Notes: a model not told the origin generated them from the letters alone. A stretch of 64,000 nucleotides of DNA from Flavobacterium psychroterrae (GCF_018380615.1 NZ_JAGYVZ010000005.1:205499-269498), one strand, 5' to 3'; positions 43,257-52,623 are shown, counted from the stretch's first letter. Program-made: numbers and translations.

Positions 43257-43892
43257 CTAGTTTTTTAATGAATGCAGCTCCCGGACTGAATTTACCTCAG
43301 CAGCTTCCTTTGTTCTCTGCAATGCCAGGATTGATGAAGTAGTATTAAAGCTTCTGATAAATTCAAGTTTGTCCTGCATCTGAATATAAATCTGGTCAAT
43401 AGCTTCCAGACGTTCGTCATCTGACATTCTGAGTTTGTCTGCTGTCAGGATAGTGGTCAGATCATCCAGATTACGCAGGCTTTCTTTTGTGATATTGCCA
43501 TAGATACCTTCAAAATATTTAAGTTCCGATTCCTTAAAAGAGCTGCTTTTGGAAAACCGGCTCCATGCTGTTTTACTTTCTTTAAGCAATAGGATTTGAT
43601 TGTTGATGATATCCCCGACTCTTTTATAATTCCTTACCACCGGACTCACCTGCATCAGGGCATCCAGAAAAGTTTTATGAAGCGTAAAATTACCCTCAGA
43701 CATATCTTTAACCGATTTGTAGCCCTTGGTCAGGATCTCATATCCCTTTTTCATGTCTTTCAATATCTCTTTGAATTGTGAAAGCTTTTCAATATTTAAA
43801 AGCAATTGCTGAATTTCCTGAGACTGCGCAGTACTTTTGTGCGGTACCGCGAGTAATATTAAAAACAGCAAAACGATGAATTTCCTTTTCAT
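43257..43892 (-). CDS. TraI-like exported helical protein, third of three paralogues
   Basis: A 211-residue protein with a signal peptide (MKRKFIVLLFLILLAVPHKSTAQ). The mature chain is all-helical: QLLLNIEKLSQFKEILKDMKKGYEILTKGY, then YGNITKESLRNLDDLTTILT and MSDDERLEAIDQIYIQM. In the CTnDOT order traG-traI-traJ the gene before traJ is traI (DUF4141); here three consecutive proteins have this shape. They may be VirB5-like pilus or channel factors. The gene ends four bases before traJ. Confidence 0.7.
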   Translation of the reverse strand: MKRKFIVLLFLILLAVPHKSTAQSQEIQQLLLNIEKLSQFKEILKDMKKGYEILTKGYKSVKDMSEGNFTLHKTFLDALMQVSPVVRNYKRVGDIINNQILLLKESKTAWSRFSKSSSFKESELKYFEGIYGNITKESLRNLDDLTTILTADKLRMSDDERLEAIDQIYIQMQDKLEFIRSFNTTSSILALQRTKEAAEVNSVRELHSLKN

Positions 43893-43897
43893 GATTT

Positions 43898-44515
43898 CTA
43901 TTTTTTTGATTCATATAATCCGTTTAAAATAGCAGCGTCGTTTTTCTCTTTTGCTTTTGAAACTGCCAGAACCTCTGCTTCCATGCTGAAACTTTTACAG
44001 AAATTGTAGTCATCCAGCATGATCAGATGCAGTTTGTCAATACGCTCTAATCTCTGGTCATCTTTAAGATCAATTGAAGCATCTTTGGTCATCACAATAA
44101 GCGCATCGATTGTATCGGAGCAGTGCTCCAGCAGACGGTCAAAAGAGCGCTTTACATGGTCCATTTCACTGCCATGGAAAAGATCATGCTGTTCCACTTT
44201 TCTAATAGTCTTTTGACAGGTTTTGACAATCTTTAACTGAAGCGCTATAATTTCGGCAACTTTAAAATAATTCCTGATCTTTGGATTTACTTTATGAAGT
44301 GATATAAAGTAATCACTATGAAGATTCACTTCCCCTTTTTTTAAATCTCCCACAAAATTGAGCCCTTTTCGGGCTGTATTATATCCTTTCTGCGCATAAT
44401 CCGCATATACCCGAAGTGCTGCAATCTGCAGCAGCAGTTCCTTTCGTTGCTTTGCCTGTCCTTTCATACCCACAAAACAGAACAAACAGCATAACATTAG
44501 AACAATAGTTTTCAT
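43898..44515 (-). CDS. TraI-like exported helical protein, second of three paralogues
   Basis: A 205-residue protein with signal MKTIVLMLCCLFCFVGMKGQ; I start at ATG 44515, since the frame upstream of it overlaps the preceding gene. The pattern matches its neighbours: RKELLLQIAALRVYADYAQKGYNTARKGL, NFVGDLKKGEVNLHSDYFISLHKVNPKIRNY, LKDDQRLERIDKLHLIML. It has diverged from the first and third copies but keeps the DxxRLExID helix. Confidence 0.68.
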   Translation of the reverse strand: MKTIVLMLCCLFCFVGMKGQAKQRKELLLQIAALRVYADYAQKGYNTARKGLNFVGDLKKGEVNLHSDYFISLHKVNPKIRNYFKVAEIIALQLKIVKTCQKTIRKVEQHDLFHGSEMDHVKRSFDRLLEHCSDTIDALIVMTKDASIDLKDDQRLERIDKLHLIMLDDYNFCKSFSMEAEVLAVSKAKEKNDAAILNGLYESKK

Positions 44516-44528
44516 TTTTTTTACTGTT

Positions 44529-45218
44529 TTATGGAATTCCGTAAAATTGTCTGACTGCTTTTGCTTCATCAGCCGATTTGGCTCTCTGAAGGCTGAGCAT
44601 GAAATTCTGCTGGTTAAACATTTTAAGGTCATCATAATTGGCATCAATCTGATCAGCCGAATGGTTGATAATTTCCAATCTTTTCAGATCACTCATCTGA
44701 GTGGCAAATGAATCAATGATCAAAAAAATCTGGTCGATATTTTTAAGGCTTTCATTTAAAATTCCGGTATACACCTTTTCAATGTAATCCAGCTCATAAG
44801 CTTTAAAATGACTGTCCTGCCTGATCAGATTCCATGCCCTTTCATACTCATTCACCAGGTGGGCCTGCTTCTTTGTAATGTCTTTGATTCTCTGGTAATA
44901 GGTAATTATGGATTTAACTTTGGCAAGTTCTTCGTAATATCCTCTATACAGCTCTTTTTGCTTCTGGGTCCAATTGGATATTTCATCCAGCTTGAGCCTG
45001 GACAGCGTATTTTCAATTTTCTTTTGTGCGTTCTGAAGCCATATCGTTTTGTTCTGAAGCCTTTGAATCCTGAGATCAATTGCCTTGATTACTTTCTTAA
45101 CTGCCGTTTTTACTATTTCCAGTATCGGAATAACCGCCTTGGTTTCGGCTGGCCTTGCCGGACTGCTGATAAGCAGTAAACAGATTATACCCGCAATTAC
45201 TTTTGTTTTTACTTTCAT
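44529..45218 (-). CDS. TraI-like exported helical protein, first of three paralogues
   Basis: A 229-residue protein starting at ATG 45218 with signal KVIAGIICLLLISSPARPAE. It is a long helical protein: KAIDLRIQRLQNKTIWLQNAQKKIENTL (coiled coil), QKELYRGYYEELAKVKSIITYYQRIKDI, and MSDLKRLEIINHSADQI matching the shared helix. It is the first gene after traG and the most likely to correspond to TraI in the CTnDOT order. The other two could be later duplications. Confidence 0.72.
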   Translation of the reverse strand: MKVKTKVIAGIICLLLISSPARPAETKAVIPILEIVKTAVKKVIKAIDLRIQRLQNKTIWLQNAQKKIENTLSRLKLDEISNWTQKQKELYRGYYEELAKVKSIITYYQRIKDITKKQAHLVNEYERAWNLIRQDSHFKAYELDYIEKVYTGILNESLKNIDQIFLIIDSFATQMSDLKRLEIINHSADQIDANYDDLKMFNQQNFMLSLQRAKSADEAKAVRQFYGIP

Positions 45219-45231
45219 TTTTCTTTTTCGT

Positions 45232-47703
45232 TTAAGTTCCATTTCTGATATCCTGAGCCAGTGCCGCGATTCCTTTTTTGATATCTCCTCCAAACTTTTT
45301 CGCATAGGCATTCACTTTTACCTTCTCGCTTTCTTCTGTAGTATATACCATATACTCTTCAAGAGAAACTTCTGTTCTATACACTTTGGAAGACATACCT
45401 CCCAACGATATGAATACTTCTTTGTATTTCTTTGATGGGTCATTGGCCTTATTGACCGACAGCACTAAGGCTTTTTCTTTCTCAGTTAGACCTAAGAGTT
45501 CCTGAATCTGATCAAATTTGTTCTGGTATTTGCTCTGATCCAAAAGTATCTTGCAGTCACTGTTATTGATAATGGCCTGCTTTACTACCGGAGAAGAAAT
45601 AATATCCTCGACCTCCTGGGTCACTACAATTGCTTCCCCAAAGAACTTACGAACGGTCTTAAACAAATACCGTATGTATTCCGCCATACCTTCCTTAGCA
45701 ATAGCCTTCCAGGCTTCCTCAATTAAAATCATTTTACGGATACCTTTGAGCTTTCTCATCTTGCTTATAAAAACCTCCATAATGATAATGGTCACAACCG
45801 GAAAAAGGATGGGATGATCTTTAATATTATCAAGTTCAAAAACAATAAATCGTTCTTTCAAAAGCTCCAGATTCTCCGTTGCATTGAGCAAGTAATCAAA
45901 CTCTCCTCCTTTGTAATAAGGCCGGAGCACATACAGGAAATTATTGATATCAAAATCCTTCTCCTTCACCCGGTCATTCTCCAGAATCTTTACAAATTCA
46001 TCTTTAAGAAAATCATAAAAAGTATTAAAGCATGGAAAATATTCTTTCTCCTTCTCCAGCTTTTCATAATACAACTGTAGTGCATTGGACAAGGCCACGT
46101 ACTCGCTTCGGTTGAAAGTTTCATCATCTTTCTTCCATAGCGCCAGCAGTAGTGTTTTGATGCTTTCCTTCTTCTCCGTATCCAGATTGTCTCCTTCCGA
46201 GATATAAAAAGGATTAAAACGAATCGGGTTCTTTTCATCATAAGTAAAATAATACCCCTTAACCATGTCACACAATCCTTTGTAACTATGCCCCACATCT
46301 ACCAGAACTACATGGGTTCCCTGCTCGTAATAGCTTCTGACCATATGATTGGTAAAAAATGACTTGCCGCTGCCCGATGGCCCCAGAATAAATTTATTCC
46401 GGTTGGTGCAGATTCCCATTTTGACCGGCTCATCGCTGATATCGACATGAACCGGTTTTCCAGTCAATCGGTCCCCCAGACGAATTCCCATCGGGCTTAG
46501 TGATGAGCGGTAACCCGTTTCCATATTCAGGAAACAAACTGCCTGTTCGGTGAAAGTATCAAAGGTGTCATTCATAGGAAAATCAGCTGCGTTTCCCGGT
46601 ATTCCTGCCCAGTAAATCTGAGGAGCTCCAACCGTTTCCTGCTTTGCCGCAGCGTCCATCTGCGCGAGCGCTGAAGAAACTTTATTCTTCACTTCTTTCA
46701 GTTCTTCAGCGTTCTGGGTCCATGCCAGTACATTGAAATGGGCTTTTACAGGAAGCCGCTGCTGTGCAATTGCTTCATTCAAAAAATCATTAGTGGCATC
46801 TCTTGCAAGGAGATTTTCCCTGCTGTATGCTGACAAAGATTGCAGTCTCAGCCTTTTGCTTTCGAGCTTCTGGATTGTTTTCTGCGCATCTTCAATAAAT
46901 ATATACTGATTGTAGATGTGATTACACGATAGCAGCTGTCCGAGAGTTGAGGCAAAACCAATGCTGAACTTTGTTTTATCGGTTGAATACCGGTCAAAAT
47001 TAATCCGCGATCCACAAAGTCCCGGAAGATCTGCGGCATCGCCAAGCGTAAAAAGCTGGCAATGCTTATCTCCTACCCTGAGTCCATTATGAAAGGAAAT
47101 GTCATTAAACACAAATTCATTTTCCTTTTCTGATAAAAAACAGTAACGCTCTATGAGTCCCAAATTTCTGCTTTGGCTTTTAAGGGCATTTTTCCTGAGC
47201 TGGACAAGTTTTACAAATCCACTATCTTCGAGAATTCTTTTAAACTGTCCTGCTGAATCCAGAAAATCCTGTAGCAGCTGTGGTTTCAAAGCTTCTTCTG
47301 GAACCGAAGAACTTCTGATGAGTGTTGAAAACAACGAACTTGAATTCTTTCTTCCTGCTGGTTTTTTGGTCAGCATGATATAACAGCTGTGGTCCAAAAA
47401 CGGCCTCTCATTAAAGAATCTTTCGCTGCTTCTGCTTAAAAAACTCGTATCATCATTTGTAAAATCTGCCTGATAGCTGCTTTCCAAAAACCAGTCCTGT
47501 TTGTGAAACACACAGAACTTCGGCAGTATCTTTATGGCCTTAATCCATGATTGGTGAAAGGCCTCATATTCCTGATCTGAAAGCGTGAAAATCTCCGGTA
47601 ATTCCGCTTTAAAAACAATGGTCACATCTCCTTGCCTGGACAAAATACAATCATGTTCTATATCCAGTATCGGTAAAACAGCATCTATCCTTTTCTCCAT
47701 CAT
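45232..47703 (-). CDS. traG: Conjugative transposon ATPase TraG (VirB4-like)
   Basis: An 823-residue ATPase that powers assembly of the transfer channel. The Walker A motif GPSGSGKSFFTNH is at about residues 437-449 and Walker B MILIEEAWKAIA at about 655-666. The N-terminal half (KRIDAVLPILDIEHDCILSRQGDVTI at the start) fits TraG of Bacteroidetes conjugative transposons. Length is normal (about 820-840). It is preceded by traF and traE and followed by the three TraI-like genes, with a 13-base gap. Confidence 0.95.
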   Translation of the reverse strand: MMEKRIDAVLPILDIEHDCILSRQGDVTIVFKAELPEIFTLSDQEYEAFHQSWIKAIKILPKFCVFHKQDWFLESSYQADFTNDDTSFLSRSSERFFNERPFLDHSCYIMLTKKPAGRKNSSSLFSTLIRSSSVPEEALKPQLLQDFLDSAGQFKRILEDSGFVKLVQLRKNALKSQSRNLGLIERYCFLSEKENEFVFNDISFHNGLRVGDKHCQLFTLGDAADLPGLCGSRINFDRYSTDKTKFSIGFASTLGQLLSCNHIYNQYIFIEDAQKTIQKLESKRLRLQSLSAYSRENLLARDATNDFLNEAIAQQRLPVKAHFNVLAWTQNAEELKEVKNKVSSALAQMDAAAKQETVGAPQIYWAGIPGNAADFPMNDTFDTFTEQAVCFLNMETGYRSSLSPMGIRLGDRLTGKPVHVDISDEPVKMGICTNRNKFILGPSGSGKSFFTNHMVRSYYEQGTHVVLVDVGHSYKGLCDMVKGYYFTYDEKNPIRFNPFYISEGDNLDTEKKESIKTLLLALWKKDDETFNRSEYVALSNALQLYYEKLEKEKEYFPCFNTFYDFLKDEFVKILENDRVKEKDFDINNFLYVLRPYYKGGEFDYLLNATENLELLKERFIVFELDNIKDHPILFPVVTIIIMEVFISKMRKLKGIRKMILIEEAWKAIAKEGMAEYIRYLFKTVRKFFGEAIVVTQEVEDIISSPVVKQAIINNSDCKILLDQSKYQNKFDQIQELLGLTEKEKALVLSVNKANDPSKKYKEVFISLGGMSSKVYRTEVSLEEYMVYTTEESEKVKVNAYAKKFGGDIKKGIAALAQDIRNGT

Positions 47704-47736
47704 CTACATTTTTAACTCATTAACATTCTACAGCTA

Positions 47737-48048
47737 TCACATTATGAAAATTCGTCTGCTGTTTACCTTTATATTTTTAGGAAGCCTTTTTTTAGCCAGC
47801 ACTTTCATCATGCCAAATTCTCCATAGGTATTGCTCATCTTGTAGATTCTGACTACCAAAAGGGTTCCCGAAACACCAATAAATCCAACACAAATCAACG
47901 ATGGAATACCAATAATATAAAGCACAGCAAATACAATCATCAGACTCACTACTCCCCCACCCAAATACCATATATACTGCGCTTTGAGCCCCTTGAATTC
48001 AATACTTTTATTAATGCCTTTATTGATCTGGTATACGCTGTTTGCCAT
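47737..48048 (-). CDS. traF: Conjugative transposon protein TraF (DUF4133, VirB3-like)
   Basis: A 103-residue membrane protein with two helices (YIWYLGGGVVSLMIVFAVLYI and PSLICVGFIGVSGTLLVV) after a short start VYQINKGINKSIEFKGL, the form of DUF4133. It is the VirB3-like inner membrane part. Its ATG overlaps the stop of traE (TAATG), so the two are translated together. Confidence 0.88.
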   Translation of the reverse strand: MANSVYQINKGINKSIEFKGLKAQYIWYLGGGVVSLMIVFAVLYIIGIPSLICVGFIGVSGTLLVVRIYKMSNTYGEFGMMKVLAKKRLPKNIKVNSRRIFIM

Positions 48049-48389
48049 TATACTCCAAAAAAAGATTTAATAACTGTAGCCACAACCACTAAAAATACAC
48101 AGCTTCCAAACCAGGCAGCCGCGACTTTTCCGGTATCGGGATCACCAGCATTCCATTTCTGGTATACTTTTACCGCGCCGATAAGTCCAAGTATGGCTCC
48201 TACAGCATACATAAGTTCTGTACCCGCGTCAAAGTAGCTTCTCACTTTCTGGTTGGCTTCATTGATTCCCGCTACGCCGTCCTGGCCGAATACCTTATGC
48301 TGATAAACCAGCAGCAAAGCCAAAATACCGTAGGACATCACTTTTTGTACGTCAACATTTCTTAATTTCCAATCGTTCCATTTCATCAC
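48048..48389 (-). CDS. traE: Conjugative transposon protein TraE (DUF4134, VirB2-like pilin)
   Basis: A 113-residue small membrane protein. After a leader (GILALLLVYQHKVFGQDGVAGINEANQ) two helices (ELMYAVGAILGLIGAVKVYQK and AAAWFGSCVFLVVVATVIK) frame the loop WNAGDPDTGK, the hallmark of DUF4134. It is probably the pilin-like (VirB2) protein. It heads the traE-F-G block. Confidence 0.92.
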   Translation of the reverse strand: MMKWNDWKLRNVDVQKVMSYGILALLLVYQHKVFGQDGVAGINEANQKVRSYFDAGTELMYAVGAILGLIGAVKVYQKWNAGDPDTGKVAAAWFGSCVFLVVVATVIKSFFGV

Positions 48390-48514
48390 ACTTCATTTTT
48401 AAGTTAAAATCATATTTTAAAAAGCAGAGGAATATCGCTGTTACAACAACTATTTCCTTGTCACATCTTACCATACTGCACTAGAGTGAACAGGGACATC
48501 CCTCCGCCATATAA

Positions 48515-48979
48515 CTAAATACTATCTTCCCACAAATGGTCTGCCTCGGCATATTGTAAAGTGAATGCAGCATGCTTTTCGCATTCGCAGACCAGAAGGG
48601 TATTTATTTTAATCCGCAGCGAAGACATTTTCACATAAGGATATTCCTCAAGAATACACCTGATATAATTTTTAAATTCTATCCTAGAAATCTCTCGTTC
48701 TGCGCTTTCCTGAATTGCCTGTAAAAGTTTTTCATACAACTCCTCTGCGTCCTGAAGTGTATCGAAGGGCTCGCTGAATTCGGAAAATAAGCTATCCTGT
48801 AAATCGTTCAGCATTGCTTTTTTCTTTGGAAACCCTATCCTGGTTTTCCCATTAAAAAGAGCTTTAACTTTAGTGGAATAAAACCTGAAAACCAGATACG
48901 TATACCAGATAAAAAGCAGTATCACAACCGTTACCGCATAATCACTCCATGAAATTGTTGCTAGCATAATTCTTGTCAT
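48515..48979 (-). CDS. Single-helix island protein upstream of traE
   Basis: A 154-residue protein with one N-terminal helix (YAVTVVILLFIWYTYLVFRFY) and a soluble helical part (KKKAMLNDLQDSLFSEFSEPFD, then SAEREISRIEFKNYIRCIL). Family not recognised. It stands 125 bases before traE in the same direction, as small unknown proteins often do in this group of elements, and could be a regulator or assembly factor of the channel. Confidence 0.6.
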   Translation of the reverse strand: MTRIMLATISWSDYAVTVVILLFIWYTYLVFRFYSTKVKALFNGKTRIGFPKKKAMLNDLQDSLFSEFSEPFDTLQDAEELYEKLLQAIQESAEREISRIEFKNYIRCILEEYPYVKMSSLRIKINTLLVCECEKHAAFTLQYAEADHLWEDSI

Positions 48980-49175
48980 TTATCATTAAACATCCTTTAC
49001 CGCGACATAAATAAAATGATGAACCATTTAATTTATTTCACAGGTCAAAGGAACAATGATAATCAGGCCGGTACAAGTACGACTTTTCTGTACCCTTTCG
49101 TACCCCCAGTAAATACTGCCCTTAACGGAAAATTATAAAGAAATAAAAAACAGTAATTACTGTAGCAAATAAAAA

Positions 49176-49215
49176 AACTCATAGAAATAATCCGATTAGA
49201 TTATCTCTATGAGTT
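49176..49215 (-). terminator. Terminator of the Pmp3-like gene
   Basis: Arms AACTCATAGAAATAATC (49176-49192) and GATTATCTCTATGAGTT (49199-49215), one mismatch, are followed on the minus strand by TTTTTT. The gap 48980-49175 holds nothing I can identify apart from the likely promoter of the 48979 gene. Confidence 0.8.
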
Positions 49216-49246
49216 AATAACTGAGTTGGATCTGCCTGTTGGCTTA

Positions 49247-49441
49247 TTACTTTTTCATTGCTTTTATCAATCTTGAGTTACGTTTATCTGCTCTTGAATT
49301 TTGCAGGGATATAACGGCCCAGATCGCAGCTGGGATCCATCCAATTAAAGTAATCTGTAGAATCAGACAGATTATTGCTGTAAAAATCTTTCCCCTTAAA
49401 AGAAAAGAAATACAAGGAAAAAATATGGCAATTAGTGTCAT
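49247..49441 (-). CDS. YqaE/Pmp3-like small membrane protein
   Basis: A 64-residue hydrophobic protein (MTLIAIFFPCISFLLRGKIF, then ICLILQITLIGWIPAAIWAV) with two helices and a charged tail. The pattern I-x-F-P...FLLRGK...GWIPAAIWA is that of the UPF0057/Pmp3 stress-related membrane proteins. It is not part of the known transfer machinery and may help membrane potential or stress tolerance. It has its own terminator. Confidence 0.65.
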   Translation of the reverse strand: MTLIAIFFPCISFLLRGKIFTAIICLILQITLIGWIPAAIWAVISLQNSRADKRNSRLIKAMKK

Positions 49442-49522
49442 AATTAATTTGTTTAGTTATGTGTCGGAAAAATTAAAATTTGTTACTCAGGTAAATATTT
49501 AATCTTCTGATTTTTCCATTTT

Positions 49523-50716
49523 TTAATACGTTCTAATCTTTTTTATCATCTTCTCGAGACTGGCAATTGCAGCTTGTTTATCGTTCTCTTCTGCATTATA
49601 TGATTTACTCCTTACAGATTGATAAGACAACTCTTTTTTGAAAGAAGTTGATAAATGAGGCACAATCGTTTGAAAAACCAAAGTCATAGATCTGGCTTTT
49701 ATAATCCTTGCTTCGTCTGCCGCACGCAGAATCAGAGCAATTTGATCTGCTGACAAGTCACATTCTATCTTGCTGCGGTCGTCTTTCAATAATAGAGATT
49801 CATGGGCATGATTCGATTGCGTTTCAGCAGCAAGCTTTCGTTCCAAATAGACAATTTCATGCTTAAACCAGTTATCCAAAGTGTTTTTTAAGTTTAGATG
49901 TGTGGGATCCAATGATATTTTCTCATCGGACTGCAATTGATTAAACTCTTTGAAATTCAATAATAATTCATCAATCCTGCTGTCAAGCAAAACATATTGG
50001 TTAAGATGGGTTTTCAAACGGCTTACCAGGTGGTTTACATATTCTTCACTATTAAAGTTTTTTTGTATCAAAAGTTCATCTACTGATGAGAATAGGTGGG
50101 TTTGACCAGTTCTGCTTTCCAGATCCTGAAGGCTTTTGAGCAATTCTTTATGATAAATGATCTGCCTGTATGTTATCTTTCGTCTGGAAAATGATTTTAC
50201 AAAATCTACTGCCTTATTAATTACAATAGCAATGGAACGGTCGTATAGTTCTATTGCTTTATATTTACTCTTCAGTATATTCAATTTCAGAAGCAACTCG
50301 TTTTTGGTGATCATCAGATAGGTTATGGGTACCCTTTCATCCAGGCTTAAATAATTGGCAAAACGGTTCTCCAGAAAGGAAATTAATTCTTCCAGATTAG
50401 CGATTATAATATCTGCTATTTGCGATAGTTCCGAAGAGCCTGCAAAATGGTTTTTCCGGATCTCAATCTGGGTATCCAGCAGATAAGTCAAATTGGAATG
50501 GTATTTTCTGACCTGCAAACGAATTTCTCTTTTCTTGAGAAGCGAAAAAATTTCATTTTTGATACGTATCTGAACACTCTTTGACTCCTTTACGATATGT
50601 TCTGCTATATATGCCAGTTCGCTATCTGATAATTTTGAGATATTGTTTCTTTTAGGATTTAAAGTTTGTAATATTAATGAATCTAACCATTCTAAAGGAT
50701 ATATATTACTCATCAT
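49523..50716 (-). CDS. RteC-like regulator (candidate)
   Basis: A 397-residue helical protein beginning at ATG 50716 (MMSNIYPLEWLDSLI); an upstream extension in frame runs through the AraC gene and is unlikely. The final part, DLSADQIALILRAADEARIIKARSMTLVFQ, then HLSTSFKKELSYQSVRSKSY and IASLEKMIKKI, follows the C-terminal outline of RteC (K/Q-x-ALI..., short loop, then Rk-containing helix). RteC activates excision of CTnDOT after tetracycline. The ID is from pattern only. It is transcribed after the AraC gene and likely in one operon. Confidence 0.55.
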   Translation of the reverse strand: MMSNIYPLEWLDSLILQTLNPKRNNISKLSDSELAYIAEHIVKESKSVQIRIKNEIFSLLKKREIRLQVRKYHSNLTYLLDTQIEIRKNHFAGSSELSQIADIIIANLEELISFLENRFANYLSLDERVPITYLMITKNELLLKLNILKSKYKAIELYDRSIAIVINKAVDFVKSFSRRKITYRQIIYHKELLKSLQDLESRTGQTHLFSSVDELLIQKNFNSEEYVNHLVSRLKTHLNQYVLLDSRIDELLLNFKEFNQLQSDEKISLDPTHLNLKNTLDNWFKHEIVYLERKLAAETQSNHAHESLLLKDDRSKIECDLSADQIALILRAADEARIIKARSMTLVFQTIVPHLSTSFKKELSYQSVRSKSYNAEENDKQAAIASLEKMIKKIRTY

Positions 50717-50747
50717 ACTATTTCTTTTTAGGTGACAATCGATAGAT

Positions 50748-51635
50748 CTACTGGCTTTTAAATCTCTCAACAAATTTGGAACGATACTCAGAAGGGGATA
50801 AAGCAGTATGTTTTCTAAAGAAGAAACTAAAGGCAGACATGCTGGTAAATTCCAGTTCATCAACAATATCAGCAATGGTAAGCTGCGTATCTTCCAGCAG
50901 GATTTTGGCTTCCAAAATAAGGTTTTCTGTTATCAAGTATTTTACATTTTTTCCTGTAAACTGCTTTACCAAAAAATTTAAGTAAGCAGGTGTAACATAC
51001 AGCGAACCGGCATAAAACTGAACGTAATGCTGTTTTCTTCCATGTATGGAAAGCATGGTAAGAAATTGAATGGCCAGCGTTTCCTTTCTATTAAAAGGAA
51101 CTTCATCCTTGGGAGAATATTTGATATAAATCTCCCGCAATTCGTATAGAAATAGGTTTAAGCTGATCCGCTGCAGCTCTGCATCAAACCCATTGCGCAC
51201 AGCATCCCTGTTTACAAAATAAATGAGCTTATAGATAAGAGACAGCATCTGATACTCCCGTTCCTCCAGCGTAATTTTAAATGACCTTTTCCGGATAAAA
51301 AAATAGAGCGAATCTACGAGTTCTTTTTTAAAGCAATTCTTCACGGTAAATTCTGAGGAAAGCGACACAAGATACAATTGCAGCTTATCGCGAGCTTCCA
51401 GAAGTGTACAATAAGAATTTTTGGGAAGTACCAGCAGATCATGGGAAGTTAAATCCTGAACAATGTCGTGCAGCTTTATTTTAAAACTGCCCGACCTGAT
51501 CAGTAATATCGATAAATTTTCTACCAAAAATGATTCCGCTCCCGAAGTGGTTATCTCGTACTTTTTTATAATATGGATATCCAGCCCCTCTATAGGCAGG
51601 TTATTAAGCTCAATATTGATAAATTCTTTGATCAT
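50748..51635 (-). CDS. AraC-family transcriptional regulator
   Basis: A 295-residue regulator. The N-terminal ~170 residues form a cupin-like sensory part (LLVLPKNSYCTLLEARDKLQL). The C-terminal domain has two HTH units: YVTPAYLNFLVKQFTGKN and IADIVDELEFTSMSAFSFFFRKHTALSPSEYRSKF (about residues 255-290), the AraC signature. It sits upstream of the RteC-like gene with a 31-base gap and probably controls the island. Confidence 0.9.
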   Translation of the reverse strand: MIKEFINIELNNLPIEGLDIHIIKKYEITTSGAESFLVENLSILLIRSGSFKIKLHDIVQDLTSHDLLVLPKNSYCTLLEARDKLQLYLVSLSSEFTVKNCFKKELVDSLYFFIRKRSFKITLEEREYQMLSLIYKLIYFVNRDAVRNGFDAELQRISLNLFLYELREIYIKYSPKDEVPFNRKETLAIQFLTMLSIHGRKQHYVQFYAGSLYVTPAYLNFLVKQFTGKNVKYLITENLILEAKILLEDTQLTIADIVDELEFTSMSAFSFFFRKHTALSPSEYRSKFVERFKSQ

Positions 51636-51680
51636 CAGTAAAAGAAATTAGAATTGTATGAGATCTCCCAATACAAGCAC

Positions 51681-51911
51681 CTACCCCTTCTCTTCAAAAG
51701 CCTTTTTAATAATTGTATAGGAGATCAGATAGAGATTCGATAATGTGGTAACAAATAACAGATAGATCTGCGCTCGTGAAGTACATGTATTTTGCCAGCT
51801 GTCATTGAAATACACTGCTTTTTCATCACAGGTAAATAAAAGTAGGATGCCACACAGGCTTACCAGATTCAAAACAATCAGGATTGCAAATAATAAGATT
51901 CGAAGAGTCAT
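51681..51911 (-). CDS. Small two-helix membrane protein
   Basis: A 76-residue protein starting at ATG 51911 (MTLRILLFAIL); an earlier in-frame start (51989) would overlap the lipoprotein gene by 53 bases. Two helices (ILLFAILIVLNLVSLCGILLL and IYLLFVTTLSNLYLISYTII) enclose a polar loop with two cysteines (FTCDEKAV, NTCTSRA) that could form a disulfide outside the membrane. Family unknown. It follows the lipoprotein gene by 25 bases. Confidence 0.55.
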   Translation of the reverse strand: MTLRILLFAILIVLNLVSLCGILLLFTCDEKAVYFNDSWQNTCTSRAQIYLLFVTTLSNLYLISYTIIKKAFEEKG

Positions 51912-51936
51912 TTTAAATCGGTTTACAGCAATCTTT

Positions 51937-52623
51937 TCAGAGCAGAGATTCAAACAATACTGCCAAAGCAGCAAGCGTAATTTCTCCACCTGAATAGTCC
52001 AAACTGCCTTTTTTATTTGTTACAGCTGTTTCCCAGTCACGATCCTTTCTTGCCTCCGCGTAAAGGGAATACCTGGAAATAGCAGAGACTTTTAAAATAG
52101 TGTCCTTTTCATCTGTCTGAAGTGAGCTGTCGGCAATAACGGCCGCTTCATAGGAGATTATAAAACTGTAAACATCTTCATAGTCGGTTTGCTGCCTGTT
52201 AACTAAATCAAAAACAAATCCGTACAGGCTATTTTTTACTTCCACACTGAGAGAAGAAGCCTCAATAAGTTCCACAAGCTTTACTTCAGGGTCCGCTAAA
52301 ATAGCCACAATCATTTCCGGGGTAATGGTAATGACACTTTTATTTAGGCTCCTGTCCCCTGTTGGTTTCTGAGCCAGAAACAGCATCTGCGCCTCGAAAT
52401 CCTCATTAGAAGCCGGATAGCCAATACTATTATAATAAGAGTTTAGCTTATCATAAAATTCGATTCCTGCCCGGTCAAAGGGGTTTAAATTGTTACCTGC
52501 CTTCACCTGTATGGTATTTGACTGTGACTGATCGTTTGTATAGCTTTGGCTTTCATTTAAGTTTTCATCTGTTGAACATGCAGCGCATAATACAAGTGCT
52601 GTGCATACTAAATAATTTTTCAT
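51937..52623 (-). CDS. Lipoprotein of the island
   Basis: A 228-residue lipoprotein: MKNYLVCTALVLCAACSTDE with lipobox cysteine 16. The mature protein is helical (FDRAGIEFYDKLNSYYNS, EDVYSFIISYEAAVIADSS) and carries ARKDRDWETAVTNKKG near the end, a motif I have seen in peptide-like lipoproteins of Bacteroidetes mobile elements, but I cannot name the family. Co-transcribed with the small membrane protein. Confidence 0.7.
   Translation of the reverse strand: MKNYLVCTALVLCAACSTDENLNESQSYTNDQSQSNTIQVKAGNNLNPFDRAGIEFYDKLNSYYNSIGYPASNEDFEAQMLFLAQKPTGDRSLNKSVITITPEMIVAILADPEVKLVELIEASSLSVEVKNSLYGFVFDLVNRQQTDYEDVYSFIISYEAAVIADSSLQTDEKDTILKVSAISRYSLYAEARKDRDWETAVTNKKGSLDYSGGEITLAALAVLFESLL

Noticed and set aside
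49239..49502. A plus-strand frame of 87 residues
   Set aside because: It is the antisense of the Pmp3-like gene, which has the better protein pattern and a terminator.
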